Assembly (NCBI GenBank): GCA_003252535.1
Contig: QKDN01000014.1
Coordinates: forward strand, 1 to 49,559
Direction of reading: 5' to 3'
Length of the DNA stretch: 49,559 nt
DNA from: Campylobacterota bacterium
GTDB taxonomy: Bacteria > Campylobacterota > Campylobacteria > Campylobacterales > Sulfurovaceae
Position numbers and translations under genes: made by a program
Part shown: positions 8,627 through 18,254 of the stretch, in pieces
How the letters are laid out: each line of letters opens with the position of its first letter
How positions within the stretch are numbered: the first letter of the stretch is position 1
The notes under the pieces: generated by a model
Told to the model about the DNA's origin: nothing
Seen by the model: only the letters and a program-made list of their open reading frames with translations
Database searches by the model: none

Positions 8627-8692
8627 TGCGCTATAGAAAAGATTTATAAAGAGGGTAGAGCTGGCTAAAACGGGGTTGGAGAGGGAGCTAAA

Positions 8693-8884
8693 TTATGCGC
8701 GGAGTCTTTCTGCGTTTGCTGCAAAGCTAGTGGCGGGGAAGAGCGCTTTATTTTCCAGTATTTTTTTGGCTTGATCGACCTCTAAACCGGATTTTGAACA
8801 GGCGACATCGAACAGTTCGTTGTTTTTCAAAAGTCTTATAAGTACTTTTACTCTTGTTTGTTGTGTTATATTGTGTATAAAAAT
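8693..8884 (-). other. Coding-looking 63-codon frame behind tRNA-fMet, without a standard start codon
   Basis: On the minus strand the frame ending at TAA 8693-8695 is open through the tRNA. Its last 63 codons read as a soluble helical protein: TRVKVLIRLLKNNELFDVA, then SGLEVDQAKKILENKALF and PATSFAANAERLRA. A good Shine-Dalgarno AAGGA (8891-8895) sits six bases before codon ATT at 8884-8882, exactly where an ATG would be expected. There is no in-frame ATG or GTG; the only TTG is mid-frame. Either initiation is at ATT, or a start codon has been lost and this is a pseudogene or remnant. It would be co-transcribed with the tRNA. Family not recognised. Confidence 0.4.
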
Positions 8885-8925
8885 GGTGTTTCCTTGAATT
8901 ACTTTTTTGGATTGTTTTTCGTGAT

Positions 8926-9002
<77 letters not shown>

Positions 9003-9027
9003 ACAGATATAAGTAAATTGGATATAA

Positions 9028-9033
9028 ATTATA
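9028..9033 (-). promoter_or_regulatory. -10 box of tRNA-fMet
   Basis: TATAAT on the minus strand, 26 bases ahead of the mature 5' end. The rest of 9003-9305 is AT-rich, with a degenerate piece of the GTTCCATCCACTCCCGTGG repeat (around 9155-9172) and no gene. Confidence 0.5.
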
Positions 9034-9305
9034 GATAAGAAAGCTACAAGTTAGAATGCCAGTATAGCCACATAAACTTAACGGGACATTAAGATTTGTA
9101 TAATTTTGTGTTTTTATAGTGGGAATGTGCTATTTCGGTGTTTTTCTTCTTGTTCTATCCACTCCCGTGGAAAAATAAGAGCTCAAGAGTGTTTGCTGTA
9201 TTTTTGGAGTGGATGGTGGATTCCATCTTCACCCTTGTTTCCGATAGACTGTAGGGCGCTGTCCCCTGACAGCACTGCATACTACGCATAGAGGGATTGT
9301 GATTA

Positions 9306-10427
9306 TCATATTGAGAGACTCTTCTCAGGGAGGATCTTCAAAATATATATCTCCCCTTTCTGCTCGATCTGGTTCTCCTCTCTGAGTATGATCTCCTCTT
9401 TTTCTATGACCTCAAATCCGTTCTCAAGACATAGAGATTCTACATACTCCATAGTATGGGAGTACCTTCCGCTTTTGCCCAGCTGAGAACTTGCCGGATC
9501 GATTTCAGTAGAGAGTTCGATAGAGAATATAAAGTAAGCATTCCTGTTGAGATGCTCTTTCACACGGGAAAAAACAGTTTGCAGGTCTTGAATATATATA
9601 AAAACATCTGCTGCTATGATAAGATCGAACTCCTGTACATTGACCAGAAGAAAGTTATGGATATCATCGACATAGAGGTCGGTGTAGATATCTTTTTTTC
9701 TTGTCTCTTCTATCATATTGGACGATATATCCACACCTACCAGATCAGGGAACTGATCCACTATAGTCTTTCCCAGTAGTCCCGTACCGCACCCGAGGTC
9801 CAATACCCTGGAGTTTTTGGGATGATCCAGAGTTTTGAGTTTCTCTTTGATGATAAAGGGGACTTGATATTTGAGTGAACTGACGAGATGATCTTCGAAA
9901 TGATCGGCATACCTGTCGAAAAGGTCTCTTGCATACTCTCCTATAGAGTATTCGTTGTCTGTTTTTTTGTCCAGAGATGCCAGGAGATGGTTCGCACCCG
10001 GATGTCCCGGTAACTTTTCCAGAGTTTTGTAGAGATATTCGATCATCCTTTTTTCATTTCTTCTTTTTCTATAGTACTGTGCTATCGAGAAAAGAGCACT
10101 GTGGAAGTCAGGATTGATCCTGATCACTTTTTCGAGATAAAAGAAGCTCAGCTCATGCTTATTGAGCTTGTCGTAGGTTTTTGCCATATCATAGAGACAG
10201 AGATAAAACTCTCTATTAAGTCTGATCGCTTTTTTGAAAAAGAGTAAAGCCTGTTCATACTCCTTGTTCTCTCTATACAATAGTCCGAGAGCATGATAGG
10301 CGCTGAAGTTTGCAGCATCCTCTCGTAAGATGTCTTCGTATAGAGCTTTTGCTTCTGTTATCGATCCTGATTTCTGAAGTTCCACGGCTTTTGCAAAAGC
10401 CTGTTTGATTGTAGGTTGTGTTTTCAT
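9306..10427 (-). CDS. TPR-repeat class I SAM-dependent methyltransferase
   Basis: 373 residues. Residues ~8-165 are four or five TPRs (SAYHALGLLYRENKEYEQAL, CLYDMAKTYDKLNKHELSFF, ALFSIAQYYRKRRNEKRMIE). A linker with YARDLFDRYADHFEDHL, typical of the predicted TPR-methyltransferases of COG4976, leads into a Rossmann methyltransferase with motif I VLDLGCGTGLLG (~residues 208-219), motif II VGVDIS and DLIIAADVFIYI. Substrate unknown. The ATG at 10427 has GGAG inside the 3' arm of a hairpin at 10432-10454. It is alone in its transcription unit, downstream of MqsRA on the same strand but 181 bases away. Confidence 0.85.
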   Translation of the reverse strand: MKTQPTIKQAFAKAVELQKSGSITEAKALYEDILREDAANFSAYHALGLLYRENKEYEQALLFFKKAIRLNREFYLCLYDMAKTYDKLNKHELSFFYLEKVIRINPDFHSALFSIAQYYRKRRNEKRMIEYLYKTLEKLPGHPGANHLLASLDKKTDNEYSIGEYARDLFDRYADHFEDHLVSSLKYQVPFIIKEKLKTLDHPKNSRVLDLGCGTGLLGKTIVDQFPDLVGVDISSNMIEETRKKDIYTDLYVDDIHNFLLVNVQEFDLIIAADVFIYIQDLQTVFSRVKEHLNRNAYFIFSIELSTEIDPASSQLGKSGRYSHTMEYVESLCLENGFEVIEKEEIILREENQIEQKGEIYILKILPEKSLSI

Positions 10428-10431
10428 ATTA

Positions 10432-10454
10432 GCAGCTCCAAAGGACTGAGCTGC
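10432..10454 (-). promoter_or_regulatory. Hairpin covering the ribosome-binding site of the TPR-methyltransferase
   Basis: On the minus strand GCAGCTC and GAGCTGC pair around a 9-base loop; the GGAG that would serve as Shine-Dalgarno overlaps the start of the 3' arm, four bases before ATATG. This could limit translation; no known RNA regulator is recognised. Confidence 0.35.
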
Positions 10455-10608
10455 AGAAAATATTAGTCAAGGGATTAGGTCAAAAAAGATAAAAATAGGC
10501 TCTGACCGAGTATACCATTAAATATTTAACAGTAGAGTAGTTTAGATAATTTTATCTTTTCTTGATGATTGGATATTGTGGTGTTTTTTGTGGGGAAGTG
10601 ATGAACTT

Positions 10609-11052
10609 TCATCCCACAGACAAACCCACATCGCTGTTTTGATCCTCGTGAGGTGCATAGAGTCTCCTGATATCCTCTATCGTGATCTTGTTGCTGTCGA
10701 TCAGCCGGAGCAGGATATCAAGCGGTTTGCTTTGCGTGTTCTCACCTACTTCATATTTGTGAAATGCTCTCACACCGCCGCCGAAGAGTTCCGAAGCCTC
10801 TTTTTGCGAGAGGTGGTTGTTTTTTCTGATCCTTGCGAGATCTTTACCGGTGAGCAGGTCATCGACTTCGCGTTTGAAATCGGCTAACTCTTTTTTGGAC
10901 TGCCTGAGGTCGGCGGGAGAGAGGAACCCTTCGCCGCACACTTCGCAGTAGTCGCCGCTCTGTTCGATCTCCCTGGTATGATCCTTATACTTATACTCGA
11001 TCATTTTCGTGTCACGGGCAATCTTGCCGCTGCATAGTGGACAGTTTGTCAT
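10609..11052 (-). CDS. mqsA: MqsA-type antitoxin (zinc ribbon + HTH)
   Basis: 147 residues. The N-terminal half has two CxxC pairs (CPLC near residue 4, CEVC near residue 37) forming the zinc site of MqsA. The C-terminal half is an HTH-XRE fold (DLARIRKNNHLSQKEASELF, then VRAFHKYEVGENTQSKPLD), matching the YgiT/MqsA family. In E. coli MqsA neutralises MqsR and represses its own operon. Here it follows the toxin gene with a one-base overlap (ATG at 11052 shares the last base of the toxin stop), the normal mqsR-mqsA order. A palindrome upstream of mqsR is its likely operator. Confidence 0.9.
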   Translation of the reverse strand: MTNCPLCSGKIARDTKMIEYKYKDHTREIEQSGDYCEVCGEGFLSPADLRQSKKELADFKREVDDLLTGKDLARIRKNNHLSQKEASELFGGGVRAFHKYEVGENTQSKPLDILLRLIDSNKITIEDIRRLYAPHEDQNSDVGLSVG

Positions 11053-11354
11053 TATTTCTCCTTGAATGAGATCACGATAGCCTTCTCTACGATCTGAAGC
11101 TTGATATAGAGATCGATCCCTTTGGCATGTTTGTGGTACACATCCTGCCAGCTCTCCGGGTTCTTTTCAGAAGGCATGCTTTTGTAAATATCTTTCGGAT
11201 CAAGCGCCAAAATAGTTTCCAGTGTCTCTTCATCGCTGAACCCGAGCGCGGTATAGCTTACTCTCGAGCTGTTGGTGATGCAATAATCCCCGCTCTTTAT
11301 CAATCTCTTGATAGCTTTGAGATCATAACGGGGGATGACCAGAGTGTTTCTCAT
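11052..11354 (-). CDS. mqsR: MqsR-type mRNA interferase toxin
   Basis: 100 residues, close to the 98 of E. coli MqsR. The diagnostic C-terminal half is present: DIYKSMPSEKNPESWQDVYH, then IDLYIKLQI and the terminal IVISFKEK, which in MqsR form the RelE-like sheet that cleaves mRNA, mainly at GCU. AAGGAT precedes the ATG at 11354. It forms an operon with mqsA and has a strong promoter overlapped by the operator at 11381-11399. Toxin and antitoxin both look intact. Confidence 0.92.
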   Translation of the reverse strand: MRNTLVIPRYDLKAIKRLIKSGDYCITNSSRVSYTALGFSDEETLETILALDPKDIYKSMPSEKNPESWQDVYHKHAKGIDLYIKLQIVEKAIVISFKEK

Positions 11355-11378
11355 GATCTATCCTTGATATTCAGAGAC

Positions 11379-11408
11379 ATAATAACCAAATAGGTTATTT
11401 TTTGTCAA
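11379..11408 (-). promoter_or_regulatory. mqsRA promoter with MqsA-type operator
   Basis: Read on the minus strand: TTGACA (11403-11408), 18-base spacer, TATTAT (11379-11384). The palindrome AATAACC-aaata-GGTTATT (11381-11399) covers the spacer and part of the -10. Its core AACCAAATAGGTT has the length and ends of the E. coli MqsA site AACCT-n3-AGGTT, so autorepression by MqsA is expected. Confidence 0.75.
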
Positions 11409-11474
11409 GAAATGCGGGTGTATCGGTTCATATATTCTGTATCTGCTTCTTCTCATAGATGGAGTTTAGCATCA

Positions 11475-11925
11475 GAATTTATGTTTAGTTGGATTATCTG
11501 TCATATTGTCATATTTGCTACTCGTTCCATCCACTCCCGTGGTGGAACAGCTGATTCCCAGATACGGTCTTGCCACTGTAGCTCATTTGATCGTTGGGCA
11601 TCTCATCTGCATTCCGCCAGGGGACTGGCGGAACGAGTGAACTTCTGTGGTGGAACAGCTGATTTCCAGATACGGTTATTTGCCACTGTAAATCATTTGA
11701 TCGTTGGGCATCTCATCTGCATTCCGCCAGAGGACTGGCGGAACGAGTGAAGCATCTTGATTTATGTTTTGTTGGTTTATCTGTCATATTGTCATATTTA
11801 TTACTCGTTCCATCCACTCCTGTGGTGGAACAGCTGATCTCCGGATACGGTTATTTGCCGCTGTAGCCCATTTGATAGTTGGGCATTTCATCTGCATTCC
11901 GCCAGAGGACTGGCGGAACGAGTGA
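11475..11925. repeat. Three-copy REP-doublet repeat array
   Basis: A unit with two palindromes occurs three times. Palindrome a is GTTCCA-t-CCAC-tccc-GTGG-TGGAAC (11524-11548); palindrome b is TTCCGCCAG-GGGA-CTGGCGGAA (11612-11633). Copy 1 spans ~11475-11640 and copy 3 ~11756-11925, both with the AT-rich lead TCTGTCATATTGTCATATTT, offset 283 bases. Copy 2 (11641-11752) lacks the lead and the left half of palindrome a. Between the palindromes lies the conserved stretch CAGCTGAT...GATACGGT...TTTGATCGTTGGGCATC. The array contains no credible gene and runs straight into the truncated gene at 11926. Confidence 0.85.
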
Positions 11926-12349
11926 AGAACTAGCTATAAATATTGCATTACCTAAATATCTTATTAAAAGATTAAGTAGAGATAAGAGTAAGGCAGTACA
12001 GTCATCTATTGGACTTAATCCTAATACACCAACGGATATTCTCGTTGAGTTTAGTAAGAAACCCTGTGTTTTTTATAGACTTTATGTTGCGGAAAATATT
12101 AATACTCCACCTGAAGTTCTTGAAGTATTAGCACAAGACAATGGAGATTCCCTTTCTGCAATTGACTGTGATGAAGAACCATTTTTTATTAGACCAACTA
12201 CAAGTAAAGATATTCGTTTAAATATTGCAGAAAATTCTAGTACGCCCAAGCATGTAATAAAAGAGTTGTGTAAGGATGAGGATATTGATGTTGCGAATAT
12301 GGCAAAAAATAAACTTGTTCGTTACGACGATATTCGTCGTAATGCATAG
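11926..12349 (+). pseudogene. 5'-truncated leucine-rich-repeat-variant (LRV) protein
   Basis: The frame is open to the left only because repeat copy 3 happens to be open; real protein similarity starts around 11926 and no start codon or ribosome site exists there. What remains has at least three LRV-type repeats: SIGLNPNTPTDILVEFSK, YVAENINTPPEVLEVLAQD and NIAENSSTPKHVIKELCKD, each of the A-x-N-x-x-T-P-x-x-V/I-L-x-x-L pattern. The gene ends at TAG 12347-12349. It is AT-rich. I read it as a gene whose 5' part was removed when the REP array expanded or inserted; an alternative is a start upstream of the array with a lost middle. Confidence 0.65.
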
Positions 12350-12420
12350 TGGTCGTTGGATGGAAGTGAGGTATGGATTACCACAGGAGCGTGGGAACTA
12401 AGAAAAACAAGAAAAAATTT

Positions 12421-13056
12421 CTATTGACTAAGACTTAAAATTTTTTCTATCCAATTATCAAATCGCTTTGCATTTGAACGAATAGCATGAAGTCCTATAT
12501 CAAAAGCAAACCCTTCACCATGAAAGACCTTATCATATTTATTAGATTCAAGTTCAAACAATTCTTCTAATCTTTTATGTGGAGCTGTTTGTGGAGAATC
12601 ATTGATGAGTTCTATGTCCTGATATTGACTTACAATTTTAACCATTTCTTTTTCTATTAAATCATTTCCAAAATAATCTGTAAAAACTTGTGGTTTACTA
12701 AAGAGTAGTGTTTCAAACTCATATTTTTGGACATATGGTATAAATTTACCACTATTGAAAAGCTTATACATATTTTGTTCGAGTTCATCGACATCATTTG
12801 TTGGTCTATTACTAAATCCATAAAAGTCATAAAATGTAGTAACGAAATCAAAAGAGTGAAGAAGTTTTTGTACTTCACTTTTTATTCTGTCGATATTAAT
12901 ACATCCACCTTTATGTTTTCTACCACATTTATCTTTACTCGTTGACACAATAATTGGTGTCATTTCAATTTCATAGTTTCTGAAGAATGGTGTTAGGACT
13001 TTTTGAGAAAAAGCATATTCAGTTTGTCCTTCGACAGATAGCCCAATCCTAATCAT
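12421..13056 (-). CDS. DUF4276 (TOPRIM-like) protein, partner of the upstream AAA ATPase
   Basis: 211 residues. The start is ATG 13056, which overlaps the last 8 bases of the ATPase gene (ATGATTAG) and gives MIRIGLSVEGQTEYAFSQ. VEGQTE is the TOPRIM/DUF4276 motif I glutamate; DFVTTFYDFYGF carries the acidic motif II; YVQKYEFETLLFSKP is the conserved DUF4276 block. Proteins of this type are paired with SMC/OLD-like ATPases in defence loci, where the TOPRIM part acts as nuclease. Strongly AT-rich. The nuclease role is inferred from family and pairing. Confidence 0.8.
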   Translation of the reverse strand: MIRIGLSVEGQTEYAFSQKVLTPFFRNYEIEMTPIIVSTSKDKCGRKHKGGCINIDRIKSEVQKLLHSFDFVTTFYDFYGFSNRPTNDVDELEQNMYKLFNSGKFIPYVQKYEFETLLFSKPQVFTDYFGNDLIEKEMVKIVSQYQDIELINDSPQTAPHKRLEELFELESNKYDKVFHGEGFAFDIGLHAIRSNAKRFDNWIEKILSLSQ

Positions 13057-14161
13057 AACTTGGAACTCCACCGATGAGATTTTTTTGCCACATTTCACCT
13101 ACACTATATTCTTCAAACCAATCTTTATATTCTTCACTATTCAATCTTGTAAATGTTGTAGCATTATCTTTTGTATCTGCTATGATAATATCATTGATAT
13201 CAAAAAAGTCTGCAAAGGTCGCTGACTGTGTAGAAGCAATTATTTGTGTGTTGTTTGACGCTACTCTAAAAAGTGAAGCCAAAATTTGCAGTGCAAAAGG
13301 ATGTAGGCCCAATTCCGGTTCATCAAGAAGTATCATTGTAGGTAATTTAGGTTGCAATAATAGGGTTGCCAAACATATGAAACGAATAGTTCCATCTGAG
13401 AGGTCATTGGCATCAAAATAAAGATCACTCCCTTTGTGTTTCCATCGAAGTCGTATCATATCACAATTGGCAACATCAGATTCCAGTATAAAATCATGAA
13501 AGAATGGAGCTACTCTTTGTATAGTTTTCACTATTTTTCTATACTCATATTCATGATTTTTTTTAATGTAATAGAGAAATGCAGGTAAGTTTCCACCGTC
13601 AACTGCCAATGAATAGTAATCATTTATATTGCATGGTTGCTTCATTGGGGAAGCTTTACTGGTATCATGAAAATGATAAACTTTCCAATCTTGTAAATAT
13701 CGAACTATATGCCCTAATGGATCTTTTGAGTGTGGTTGAGATGGTAATTTAGATTCTTTACTACCTTGGCTATTAAGAGGATGTTTTTTAGTACCACCAA
13801 AATAACCAATTTTATCTCCAAAAAAATATCCTGTTTCACTTTTAAATATAAGTCCATCATTAGCGGTAGGTAATAAGGTGGCCTGATAACCATTAGGTGT
13901 AAAAAGCATTGAAAAGTTCAAGATATTCGTAGTTTTAGTTCCAAAATGAAGAATTTTATTTGCACCTCCACATTGTGCAACATATAATTCTAACTCCTTT
14001 TCTAGAATCTTTCTAACAAAGTTAAAGAAACCAATAAAGTTACTTTTTCCAACACCATTTGCACCAATTAGAATATTAATAGAAGAAAATTCAATTTCAA
14101 GCGATTTGATAGATTTATAGCCGTTTATTTTTAGCTGATCTAATTTTCCAAGCTTTTCCAC
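13049..14161 (-). CDS. AAA (AAA_21/AAA_15, OLD-like) ATPase
   Basis: 370 residues. Residues ~8-50 hold the RecF/SMC-like start (INGYKSIKSLEIEFSSINIL) and Walker A GANGVGKSN. The middle ~60-240 is a family-specific insert. The ABC-type signature LSDGTIRF, Walker B MILLDEPELGLHP and switch STQS follow at ~265-325. This is the organisation of the OLD/RloA/AriA-type ATPases. The DUF4276 gene overlaps its 3' end, so the two are translationally coupled. It lies next to valS, convergent with nothing, and is much more AT-rich than valS, which suggests transfer. Likely role: sensor/effector ATPase of an anti-phage module; this is inference. Confidence 0.85.
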   Translation of the reverse strand: MEKLGKLDQLKINGYKSIKSLEIEFSSINILIGANGVGKSNFIGFFNFVRKILEKELELYVAQCGGANKILHFGTKTTNILNFSMLFTPNGYQATLLPTANDGLIFKSETGYFFGDKIGYFGGTKKHPLNSQGSKESKLPSQPHSKDPLGHIVRYLQDWKVYHFHDTSKASPMKQPCNINDYYSLAVDGGNLPAFLYYIKKNHEYEYRKIVKTIQRVAPFFHDFILESDVANCDMIRLRWKHKGSDLYFDANDLSDGTIRFICLATLLLQPKLPTMILLDEPELGLHPFALQILASLFRVASNNTQIIASTQSATFADFFDINDIIIADTKDNATTFTRLNSEEYKDWFEEYSVGEMWQKNLIGGVPSYD

Positions 14162-14185
14162 GATTTTCCCTTCATCAATTAATAC

Positions 14186-16810
<2,625 letters not shown>

Positions 16811-16857
16811 TTTGTATCCCGTATTTGACTTGGTTTGCGTCTTGTAAAGTTGTTGCG

Positions 16858-16902
16858 ATTATAGCGAAAGGGTGCTTTATAACAATATTTTTTGGATACA
16901 AT
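16858..16902. promoter_or_regulatory. Divergent promoters, valS (-) and the SH3-like protein gene (+)
   Basis: Minus strand: TTGTTA (16880-16885), 16-base spacer, TATAAT (16858-16863), leading to valS. Plus strand: TTTGGA then TACAAT (16897-16902), leading to the gene at 16928, which has AAGGAG before its ATG. The two overlap in the -35 region. Confidence 0.55.
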
Positions 16903-16927
16903 AACCCAAATCACATAAGGAGAAGTA

Positions 16928-17293
16928 ATGAAAAAAGTTCTTGCTACAGCAGCATTCCTCTCTGTGGGGATACTCCAGGCCGATATCCCCGTCATGATCG
17001 ATAGCGGCGGCGAAGACCTCGACCCCTGTTCGCTCGCCGAAGTGAGAGGGCTTGACCCCAGGGGCGACGGCTTCCTCGCCGTGCGCGGCGAGCCCAACGG
17101 CAACGGTGCCATCCGTGACAAGCTCCACAACGGCGACAAAGTATGGTACTGTGACGAGGCCGGCAAATGGGTCGGTATCGTCTACGGCAAAAACTGCGGC
17201 GTGAGCTCCCCCGTCAACCCGCCGAAACCCTACAGCGGCAGTTGCAAGAGCGGATGGGTCTTCGGGAAATGGGTCACGGTGATAGCGGGGTGA
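16928..17293 (+). CDS. Small exported SH3-like domain protein
   Basis: 121 residues; ATG 16928 with AAGGAG 8 bases upstream. Signal peptide MKKVLATAAFLSVGILQA (cleavage near residue 18-19). The mature part reads like a bacterial SH3 (SH3_3) domain: FLAVRGEPNGNG, then IRDKLHNGDKVWYCDEAGKW and VGIVYG, with four cysteines (DPC, WYC, NCG, SCK) that could form disulfides, and ending GKWVTVIAG. Such domains bind peptidoglycan or other proteins in the periplasm; the ligand is unknown. Monocistronic, followed by palindromic repeats. Confidence 0.75.
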   Translation: MKKVLATAAFLSVGILQADIPVMIDSGGEDLDPCSLAEVRGLDPRGDGFLAVRGEPNGNGAIRDKLHNGDKVWYCDEAGKWVGIVYGKNCGVSSPVNPPKPYSGSCKSGWVFGKWVTVIAG

Positions 17294-17306
17294 CAGGGAA
17301 ATAGAA

Positions 17307-17366
17307 GTGAGACTTCAGTCTCACCCTCTCTTCCGTTCGAAATACCCGGTGAGGTTAGAACCTCAC
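17307..17366. repeat. Pair of GTGAG...CTCAC palindromes
   Basis: GTGAGACT-tc-AGTCTCAC (17307-17324) and GTGAGGTT-ag-AACCTCAC (17349-17366): two 18-base hairpins with different inner pairs but the same outer five pairs. Directly followed by the REPIN-like element. Confidence 0.7.
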
Positions 17367-17376
17367 TTTCTTGGTG

Positions 17377-17474
17377 GTAGGGTGGGCTTGCCAGCCCACC
17401 AAGTGTTTCAATAACAACAATCGTGCAGCTATTTATGTATGCGCAATATTCGGTGGGCTAGCAAGCCCACCCTA
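17377..17474. repeat. REPIN-like element, copy 1 (GTAGGGTGG ends)
   Basis: Two REP hairpins in opposite orientation: GTA-GGGTGGGCT-tgcc-AGCCCACC (17377-17400) and GGTGGGCT-agca-AGCCCACCCTAC (17452-17474). The 98-base element has inverted ends GTAGGGTGGGCT. It ends three bases before the stop of the minus-strand gene at 17478. A second element with the same ends and size lies at 44769-44869. Confidence 0.8.
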
Positions 17475-17477
17475 CAC

Positions 17478-18140
17478 TCAATCGGCAAAAACGCAGTGCT
17501 TCGACTCTTTGGTCTTGACTGCTTTCTTCGCGCTCACTTTCCCTTTCCTGCTCACCGTTATCTCCTGCGTGAAGACTCCGCACTCACCCATATTGGCAAG
17601 GGTGTTCTCGTAGGTGTAGATCACCTTGTAGCCGTTCCCGGTGACAGCGTACCGATCGGACATCTGGTTGTCTTCCTTGTCCCTCATATTGTCATTGAGC
17701 CAGAGGACGAGCTTGAGCTCGGCAGGGGTGTCGATATCCCCGAGATAGTCGACCACATCCCTGGTCTCGTTCATCCTTACCTGCTTCCCGTCACTGTGGA
17801 TTGCGAATCCATTGCTGACCCGGCTGACACACCCCATCATCAGGCACATCATACTCTTGCGGATATCCGCCCCGTTGATCATTGGCTTGATGGCTTTGAA
17901 CCGTTTGACAAGCTGAGGATCAAAAGAGCTCAGCACCCTGGAGCCTGCCTGTACCTCGAGATATGCTTTTTTCGTGTCGACAGTATCGCCATCGCCGCTA
18001 TACATCCGAATCTCCATGTAGTCCACCCCCTCTTTGAGGTGGAAATCCTTCGCCGAGAATTTCCCCAACGCTTTGAGAGGCTTGTACCCTCCGCCGAACG
18101 CCACAACGCTCACTAGAACAGCCAATAGTACTTTACGCAT
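17478..18140 (-). CDS. Exported protein of unknown function
   Basis: 220 residues. The start is ATG 18140, chosen because AAAGGAG precedes it and a signal peptide follows (RKVLLAVLVSVVAFGGG). The mature part is soluble, with CLMMGCVSR and two later cysteines (GECGVF, KHCVFAD), a FDPQLVKRFKAIKP helix and strands DRYAVTGNGYKVIYTYENT. I do not recognise the family. Its 3' end abuts the REPIN-like element, which may serve as a transcript-end hairpin. Confidence 0.7.
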   Translation of the reverse strand: MRKVLLAVLVSVVAFGGGYKPLKALGKFSAKDFHLKEGVDYMEIRMYSGDGDTVDTKKAYLEVQAGSRVLSSFDPQLVKRFKAIKPMINGADIRKSMMCLMMGCVSRVSNGFAIHSDGKQVRMNETRDVVDYLGDIDTPAELKLVLWLNDNMRDKEDNQMSDRYAVTGNGYKVIYTYENTLANMGECGVFTQEITVSRKGKVSAKKAVKTKESKHCVFAD

Positions 18141-18196
18141 TTTATACTCCTTTGTCTCTATATTCACTATTGTAACAAAAAAGAGACTAAATATAT

Positions 18197-18207
18197 TTGG
18201 ATACAAT
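18197..18207 (+). promoter_or_regulatory. Promoter upstream of the ABC-F gene
   Basis: TTTGGA followed by TACAAT (18202-18207), the same 11-mer arrangement as before the gene at 16928. It lies upstream of the hairpin element at 18255-18332, which would be part of the 5' leader. Confidence 0.45.
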
Positions 18208-18254
18208 ACGGCTAATAATATAAAAAGCTTCTCTGGTAACTATAAAAGTGTTTC

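Noticed and set aside
11412-11750. 112-codon plus-strand frame in the repeat array
   Set aside because: Composed of repeat copies 1 and 2, so the same peptide appears twice; no ribosome site and no similarity to a protein I know.
11475-11925. CRISPR array
   Set aside because: Three long similar units with internal palindromes and no short constant repeats separated by unique spacers; no cas genes.
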